DNA of 37,093 nt from an uncultured Bacteroidales bacterium (GTDB lineage Bacteria; Bacteroidota; Bacteroidia; Bacteroidales; Bacteroidaceae): positions 1-37,093 of the forward strand of contig CADAEK010000025.1 of assembly GCA_902786925.1 (NCBI GenBank), in the 5' to 3' direction. The translations under genes were made by a program, and so were the position numbers. The notes beneath the pieces were generated by a model. That model was not told where the DNA came from. It searched no databases and saw only the letters and a list, made by a program, of their open reading frames with translations. Positions 32,785-37,093 of this stretch are shown here, piece after piece. Within the stretch, counting starts at the first letter, position 1, and the number at the start of each line of letters is the position of its first letter.

Positions 32785-32854
32785 GAGGAGTGAGGAGTGA
32801 GGAGTGAGGAGTGAGGAGTGAGGAATTAGGAATTAGGAGTTAGGAATTAGGAGT
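32785..32854. repeat. Heptanucleotide tandem repeat A
   Basis: About ten 7-bp units: five copies of GAGGAGT, then GAGGAAT and alternating TAGGAAT/TAGGAGT. It lies between the GH gene and the HsdR-like gene. Confidence 0.9.
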
Positions 32855-32861
32855 TATTAGT

Positions 32862-32917
32862 TCAACTATCAACTGTCAACTGTCAACTATCAACTGTCAA
32901 CTGTCAACTATCAACTA
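32862..32917. repeat. Heptanucleotide tandem repeat B
   Basis: Eight uninterrupted copies of TCAACTR (R = A or G), immediately after repeat A. Confidence 0.92.
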
Positions 32918-32957
32918 TCTCCTAAACAGGGGGATTGAGGGGGCTTTGAGGTCTTCT

Positions 32958-33413
32958 TTACAGTTCTGCATATGCAGGAATGTCTTTCAAGAAGGTGTAG
33001 GTGCCATTCTGCAGGTCCACCTTGCAGCAGTAGTGCTTCATGCCGTTGCTCACCACCAGATACTCTACCTCCAGCACGATGTTGTAGCGGGAAATCTGGT
33101 TGAACACCTTTTGGGTGATTTCCACGTCAGGACGCTTGTATTCCACAATCATCAGCGGCTTCAGTCCCGTCTGGCCATATACCACCGTATCGCATCGACG
33201 GCTCATGCCATTGAGCTTCACGGCTACCTCGTTGGCCATCAGCGTAGGGGAGTAGCCTTTGTGCTCCAGCAGAAAATGCACGAAATGCTGCCGCACCCAC
33301 TCTTCGGGAGTGAGGGCAACAAACTTGCGGCGCAGCACATCGAGTATCTGCACCATCCCGTTCTGCTTCTTGATGTTTGCCTCGAAGGGCGGCAAATGGA
33401 GTGGCTGCATCAT
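32958..33413 (-). CDS. HsdR N-terminal-domain-like PD-(D/E)xK protein
   Basis: 151 residues, matching the stand-alone HSDR_N_2 family (type I restriction R-subunit N-terminal nuclease fold). Motifs: VAVKLNGMSRRCDTVVY with the metal Asp, and LKPLMIVEYKRP carrying the E-x-K signature; QISRYNIVLEVEYLVVSNG completes the fold. No methylase or specificity subunit is nearby, and this small orphan protein is widespread in Bacteroidetes next to holA, so it is more likely a housekeeping nuclease-like protein than a restriction enzyme. The leader is only about 0-2 nt according to the -7 box at 33421-33428. Confidence 0.85.
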   Translation of the reverse strand: MMQPLHLPPFEANIKKQNGMVQILDVLRRKFVALTPEEWVRQHFVHFLLEHKGYSPTLMANEVAVKLNGMSRRCDTVVYGQTGLKPLMIVEYKRPDVEITQKVFNQISRYNIVLEVEYLVVSNGMKHYCCKVDLQNGTYTFLKDIPAYAEL

Positions 33414-33420
33414 GACTTTG

Positions 33421-33452
33421 CAAAAGTAGGAATTTTATATGACAATTTTCAA
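33421..33452 (-). promoter_or_regulatory. Promoter of the HsdR-N-like gene, near-leaderless
   Basis: TTG at 33452-33450, 21 nt spacer, TACTTTTG at 33428-33421; the ATG follows 7 nt later. Confidence 0.55.
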
Positions 33453-33483
33453 TTATCCATTTTCAATTATCAATTTATTTCTC

Positions 33484-33491
33484 TACTTTTG
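33484..33491 (+). promoter_or_regulatory. -7 box of holA
   Basis: TACTTTTG, 17 nt before the ATG at 33509. It is arranged back to back with the HsdR-N-like promoter across a 55-bp AT-rich gap with repeated TTTTCAATTATC. Confidence 0.55.
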
Positions 33492-33508
33492 CACAAAAGA
33501 ACAAGCAA

Positions 33509-34531
33509 ATGGCAAAGGTAAACATCACACACAGGGAAGTCATTGAGATGATTCGACGAGGAGAATACAAGCCCATCTTTCTTCTGATGGGGGAGGAATC
33601 GTATTACATCGATCGTCTCTCTGAGTTCATCGCTGACAATGTGCTGACAAAAGATGAGCAGGATTTTAACCAAACTGTCATCTATTGTACGCGCGAAACA
33701 GCGGTGGCTGATGTGATTAATTGTGCGAGGCGTTACCCGATGATGGCAAAATATCAAGTGGTAATTGTTAAAGAGGCACAGAATTTGTTAAAATTGGAAG
33801 AGCTTGCTGTTTACGCTCAAAACCCGTTGCAGACTACCATTTTGGTCATTTGCTATAAGAATGGTAAGCTGGACGGGAAGAAGAAACTGGTGGCAGCTGT
33901 GGAGAAAGTGGGCGTCGTTTGCGAAAGCCCTAAGGTGAAAGAGGGCATGCTGCCTCAGTTCATTACAGAATACCTGCAGCGCAAACGGGTGACCATCGAC
34001 GAGCGCGCCTGTCAGATGATGGCTGAGAGCGTGGGCGCTGATCTAAACCGGTTGGCAGGGGAACTGGATAAGCTGGTTCTGGCATTGCCAACAGGGCAGC
34101 AGCGCATCAATACCGACCTCGTCGAACAGCATGTCGGTGTGTCTAAGGAGTTCAATGTGTGGGAGTTACGCGATGCGCTGATTGCCAAGAATGTGACGAA
34201 AGCGAATAAGGTGCTGCACTACATGGAACTGAATGCGAAGGCGAATCCACCCGTGATGACTGTGGCCCAGCTTTTTAACTTCTTCTCTACCGTCATGTTG
34301 GCCTATTATGCGCCTGACCGCTCGGAACAGGGCCTCATGCGCCATCTGGAACTTCAAAAGAATTGGCAGCTTCGCTCTTATACTGCTGCTATGCGCAACT
34401 ATTCGGCATTGAAGACGATGCAGATTATTGGGAAACTGCGTGAAGCCGATGCCCGTTTGAAGGGTATCGAGCGCGGAAATCTGACAGACGAGGACATCAT
34501 GCACGAGCTCATTTATTTTATCCTGCACTAA
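33509..34531 (+). CDS. holA: DNA polymerase III subunit delta
   Basis: 340 residues, normal for HolA. It is the clamp-loader subunit that opens the beta sliding clamp. The N-terminus YKPIFLLMGEESYYIDRLSEFI (the degenerate P-loop-like G-E-E segment of delta), the RRYPMMAKYQVVIVKEAQ block, GADLNRLAGELDKL and the C-terminal collar region are typical. It is a single gene, followed by a long hairpin terminator. Confidence 0.93.
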   Translation: MAKVNITHREVIEMIRRGEYKPIFLLMGEESYYIDRLSEFIADNVLTKDEQDFNQTVIYCTRETAVADVINCARRYPMMAKYQVVIVKEAQNLLKLEELAVYAQNPLQTTILVICYKNGKLDGKKKLVAAVEKVGVVCESPKVKEGMLPQFITEYLQRKRVTIDERACQMMAESVGADLNRLAGELDKLVLALPTGQQRINTDLVEQHVGVSKEFNVWELRDALIAKNVTKANKVLHYMELNAKANPPVMTVAQLFNFFSTVMLAYYAPDRSEQGLMRHLELQKNWQLRSYTAAMRNYSALKTMQIIGKLREADARLKGIERGNLTDEDIMHELIYFILH

Positions 34532-34593
34532 TCAGTCATCTCTCCTTCTTTTGCCTCCTCGCAATTTTTGTTCGAGAAAAATCACCTAAAAAA

Positions 34594-34646
34594 ATGTACG
34601 GCAAGTTGATGGCCCCATAGGGGAGGCTTATCACTTTGCCGTACAT
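34594..34646. terminator. Long hairpin terminator after holA
   Basis: ATGTACGGCAAG (34594-34605) pairs with CTTTGCCGTACAT (34634-34646), and an inner CCCCATAGGGG forms the tip. Seven A precede it and a T-rich stretch follows, so it could work in both directions. Confidence 0.65.
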
Positions 34647-34695
34647 TGCATTTTGTTCAATTTTTCCTCTTGTTTTTGACCTGTTTCTCGCCCAT

Positions 34696-34711
34696 TTTTT
34701 AGCGCTAAAAA
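34696..34711. repeat. Perfect 16-bp palindrome TTTTTAGCGCTAAAAA
   Basis: Isolated palindrome between two terminator hairpins in the gene-free region after holA. Could be a binding site or a weak terminator. Confidence 0.5.
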
Positions 34712-34793
34712 CGCATACAAAATCTCTTTCACTCAAAAATACGAACAAAAAAATCGGGTGCATTTCTTCGGAGAATCAGCACTTTAACCACTG

Positions 34794-34822
34794 AAAAGGG
34801 GCTAAAAAATAGCCCTTTTTTT
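34794..34822. terminator. Bidirectional terminator in the gene-free region
   Basis: GGGCTA/TAGCCC stem (34799-34815), flanked by AAAA on the left and seven T on the right (34816-34822). No annotated gene ends here, so an unannotated transcript may come from 34650-34790, where I see no convincing ORF. Confidence 0.55.
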
Positions 34823-34901
34823 AGCCAAAAATCAATCTCAAATCCTCTGTTCGATTCTCGCAAAATCGCCTTGTTTTTGAGGCTAAAACGCTCTCCGTAA
34901 T

Positions 34902-35445
34902 TTTACATTAACATTCATTAGCATTTAGATAATGGACTTTTACATATAGAAATATGCATCATTTGGCTTAATTCTTTTACAGATAACAACTGCCCGACTT
35001 ACAGAAGTATAATTTTGTAAAAGTATTCAATGTGCTTTATTTTTGTATTTGTAAAGTTTATAAACCTCATTGCATAAATAATACATGGCAAATTTGATAT
35101 TATTAACCAACTGAAATAACACAAATTATGGTGTTTTTTGCAATAATGTATAGAAACCGTATGCCTCAGAGGGGGTGCTTTTTATGCCATTTTACCCCAT
35201 AAACCGCTATATAGGCTAATATTCCTAATTATAAGTAAAAGAAAACCAATGTTTAATTGACAATAGTATAAGTGTAAATTAAAGTATGATTTACAGGTGT
35301 GTATTTACAAAGCAGAACTATTTACAAGAAGAAAGTAAAAGCTGTTTACAAATTAAAAATACCCTCTTTAAGAAAATGCACTTTCATTATATAAAAATAA
35401 ATAAGAATGTTTTGACGTTTGCAAAATAATGCCTATCTTTGTAAA
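34902..35445. promoter_or_regulatory. Cluster of TTTACA/TGTAAA sites before the XRE regulator
   Basis: Eleven exact copies: TTTACA at 34902, 34939, 34976, 35290, 35304, 35321 and 35345; TGTAAA at 35016, 35050, 35273 and 35440. The last overlaps the -7 box and start region of the XRE gene. The stretch 34823-35457 is strongly AT-rich and otherwise empty. The clustering suggests binding sites, perhaps autoregulatory; inference only. Confidence 0.4.
35411..35441 (+). promoter_or_regulatory. Consensus promoter of the XRE regulator
   Basis: TTTG at 35411-35414, 19 nt spacer, TATCTTTG at 35434-35441. Predicted leader about 11 nt. Confidence 0.72.
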
Positions 35446-35457
35446 AACTTTGAAAAT

Positions 35458-36018
35458 ATGACTGATAAAGAAAAAATCGAGCTGATCATTCAAGACAAGC
35501 ATCTCAACAGTACCCAATTTTGCAATGAAGTGTGTATCGCTCCTGGTACCCTCTCCCACATTCGAAGTGGACGCACCGAACCTTCTCTGAATATTTTGCG
35601 TAGTATTGCACAGGCTTTTCCTGATATCAATCCTGCGTGGCTTTTTTATGGCGAGGAGCCAATGTACAAAAGTACCAATTTGCCTGCATCGGAAAATGAG
35701 GCTTCTGAGGAGGAATCTGTAGGTAATAATATGGTGGGTGATGAGCTGGATGAGGAGCTTCCATTTTCTTCTCCTTTCCTCGCGGCTGCTTCAGCGCTGG
35801 GTGCCGCCAAAGGGGCTCAGGCTTCCCCTCTTCCATTGTCTGCCTCTGCTCCTTCTGGTGCACGTCGCAACTCCTCGGTGGCGAACCAGGTTCCTGTCGC
35901 AAACGTGCAGGATGTCGTGGCAGAGACGTTGAAACAGTATCAGAAACCTCAGCGCAAGGTTGTTGAGGTGCGCATCTTCTTCGATGATGGCACTTTCGAG
36001 ACGTTTAGCGCCAGTTGA
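35458..36018 (+). CDS. XRE-type helix-turn-helix regulator with low-complexity linker
   Basis: 186 residues. Residues 1-70 are an XRE/Cro-like helix-turn-helix: KEKIELIIQDKHLNSTQFCNEV, then the recognition segment APGTLSHIRSGRTEPSLNIL and the Bacteroidetes-typical extension FPDINPAWLFYGEEPM. Residues about 80-150 are a low-complexity linker, first acidic and then rich in Ala, Ser and Pro. A short C-terminal part (RKVVEVRIFFDDGTFETF) looks like a beta-hairpin and may mediate assembly. Start at 35458 follows the promoter; the earlier in-frame ATG at 35419 would overlap it. DNA target unknown; the TTTACA cluster upstream is a candidate. Confidence 0.85.
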   Translation: MTDKEKIELIIQDKHLNSTQFCNEVCIAPGTLSHIRSGRTEPSLNILRSIAQAFPDINPAWLFYGEEPMYKSTNLPASENEASEEESVGNNMVGDELDEELPFSSPFLAAASALGAAKGAQASPLPLSASAPSGARRNSSVANQVPVANVQDVVAETLKQYQKPQRKVVEVRIFFDDGTFETFSAS

Positions 36019-36109
36019 TTCCCTGGCGTGTATTGATGATTTAGTTCTGCTTGTTTAAGGAACCGTAAAATGGAGGTGTATTCTCCTTGAGTTCCCCGAG
36101 TCGAATTGT

Positions 36110-36189
36110 ACAAAAGGAGGTTGTTAACAATTCATTCTATTTTAACAATATGTTGTTATTTGAATGAATTTCTAGCAACCTTCTTTTGT
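36110..36189. repeat. 80-bp nested inverted repeat
   Basis: Outer arms ACAAAAGGAGGTTG (36110-36123) and CAACCTTCTTTTGT (36176-36189) match with one wobble. Inner arms AATTCATTC/GAATGAATT and a central AACA/TGTT continue the fold. It may be the terminator of the XRE gene or a small MITE-like element. Confidence 0.55.
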
Positions 36190-36515
36190 CTGCTTTTCCG
36201 TGTGAAATAGAAAGGGCTTTGCGCCTCCAGCCGCTTGGCAACCACCGCAGTGTTTTTCATGGTATAGGGCTTCGCCTAGGCGAGTCAACGATCCAGCATG
36301 AAGTCATATTCTCAGATGAAAAGGTCAACGTTTCCAGTATAAAGTCCAATAACCCGGGAAAAGGGACAACAAAAGCAGGAAAGCAGTCAACTGGATCAGA
36401 GAGCTAAGTCAACTAAATCAGTACAAGAAACAGTAATTAACAAAACAGTAACAAATCAAGGCTCAAAGGGAGTCAACACAATACAGGAAAAGACATCAGG
36501 AAAAGACAACATTGC

Positions 36516-36666
36516 GTTACAGTGTTACAGTGTTACAGTTCCAAAATCAATTGTTGGAGAGTCAAAAATAAACTCTATATTTATATATATATATATATAA
36601 ATATAGAAGTATTTTTAGGGGGTTGACAAACCTGTTCGAGAACTGTAACACTGTAACAAGTGTAAC
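36516..36666. repeat. Symmetric iteron array around a 32-bp AT palindrome
   Basis: Three direct copies of GTTACAGT (36516-36539) face three inverted copies (ACTGTAAC at 36642-36649 and 36650-36657, AGTGTAAC at 36659-36666). Between them lies a perfect 32-bp palindrome of alternating A/T (36575-36606) and a GGGTTGACAAACC motif. No ORF crosses the array. Confidence 0.85.
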
Positions 36667-36748
36667 AGTCAAGACACTCTGCACAAAATAAATTTCGAAT
36701 TCATCATTTTTTTTGCGAAAACATTCGAGAACCGCAATGCCGCTGTCG

Positions 36749-36756
36749 TACCTTTG
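36749..36756 (+). promoter_or_regulatory. -7 box without an evident gene
   Basis: TACCTTTG followed by a stem-like segment (GCGCTCC at about 36784 against GGGAGC at about 36819). No ORF follows before the tandem repeats. Possibly an untranslated leader of a gene beyond the window edge. Confidence 0.35.
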
Positions 36757-36864
36757 CAACGTCAATCTGAGAGACGAAAATTTGCGCTCCTACAAGAAAA
36801 AAATTACGGGCCCACACGGGAGCAAAAATTTCAATCGAAATGCGACACAAGAGAGAAAGCATGA

Positions 36865-36996
36865 GGCTTGAAACGTGAGACTTGGAACATGAGGCTTGAA
36901 CCGTGAGACTTGGAACATGATACTTGAAACGTGAAACTTGGAACATGAGGCTTGAAACGTGAAACTTGGAACATGAAACTTGAAACTTGGAACATG
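36865..36996. repeat. 14-bp tandem repeat array
   Basis: About nine 14-bp units of the form RRCTTGRAACRTGA, alternating between a CTTGAAACGTGA type and a CTTGGAACATGA type, so the higher-order period is 28 bp. The final units are shortened. No coding frame uses it convincingly. Confidence 0.9.
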
Positions 36997-37093
36997 TCTT
37001 TTCCTGATTTTGGTTGACAGTTTTTTATTCTTTTCCTGAGATGGTTGTCAGTGGTTTTCCTGAATAGGTTTACACTTTACTGTTTTCGTTGAC

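Noticed and set aside
36205-36252. String CCGCTTGGCAACCACCGCAG resembling the GGCAACC core of SAM-I riboswitches
   Set aside because: The preceding kink-turn and GGCCC segment and the following conserved strand are not recognisable, and no methionine gene follows within the window. At most a degenerate remnant.
36186-36407. 73-codon open frame in the repeat-rich right end
   Set aside because: It has no promoter, no recognisable motif, and crosses the hairpin and the riboswitch-like string; composition is not gene-like.
36865-36996. CRISPR array
   Set aside because: Repeat units are contiguous without unique spacers, and no cas genes are present. The heptad arrays at 32785-32917 are rejected for the same reason.

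Overview
The window looks like chromosomal DNA of a Bacteroidales bacterium, most likely Prevotella or a close relative. Three things point there. Nearly every transcription unit is preceded by the Bacteroidetes -7 box TAnnTTTG, often with TTG or TTTG 19-21 nt upstream. Bacteroidetes-typical families are present (DUF4252, PspC/PadR pair, head-GIN lipoprotein, HhH outer-membrane protein, DAHP synthase-chorismate mutase fusion). Shine-Dalgarno sequences are mostly absent. The genus is an inference.

Layout. 1-1726 (minus): an envelope-stress-type operon of two secreted proteins (one DUF4252) ending in the first 30 codons of an ECF sigma factor cut by the window edge. 1764-6138: a uracil-DNA-glycosylase-like gene, divergent from an sstT - glycerate kinase - HhH protein operon with translational overlaps, then a gene split by an in-frame TGA. 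6250-8824: an SDR oxidoreductase facing trpS, then an AlkD-like repair gene. 9064-11621: purine salvage and NAD operon (xpt, NCS2 permease, nadD). 11716-15268: a large HhH/beta-barrel protein divergent from a metal-efflux permease with an HMA domain. 15269-15799 holds palindromic repeats and a compact orphan transcription unit on the minus strand. 15800-19819: recJ, recQ and a TPR protein. 19965-24629 (minus): the Phe/Tyr pathway (pheA, aminotransferase, DAHP synthase-chorismate mutase, tyrA) followed by an outer-membrane protein. 24707-26468 (minus): ECF-transporter S component and a head-GIN lipoprotein. 26645-28272: Nif3-like and zinc-ribbon proteins. 28398-30592 (minus): PadR regulator and PspC membrane protein. 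30927-32741 (minus): a GH16-GH43 fusion. 32958-34531: an HsdR-N nuclease-like protein divergent from holA. 34532-35457 is an AT-rich region leading to an XRE regulator. 36019-37093 has no convincing gene but is packed with repeats.

The most striking discovery is a complete attenuator in front of the aromatic operon. It consists of a consensus promoter, an 18-codon leader peptide with an unbroken run of eight Tyr/Phe codons, a seven-base antiterminator segment directly after its stop codon, and a GC-rich terminator-like hairpin 19 nt before pheA. This would couple expression of the pathway to charged tRNA-Tyr and tRNA-Phe.

Other notable signals are the orphan small-RNA unit at 15537-15638, palindromic repeats used as in-frame coding sequence inside the glycerate kinase gene, a cluster of eleven TTTACA/TGTAAA sites before an XRE gene, and a symmetric structure at 36516-36666 made of three 8-bp repeats, a 32-bp perfect AT palindrome, and three inverted copies of the repeat.
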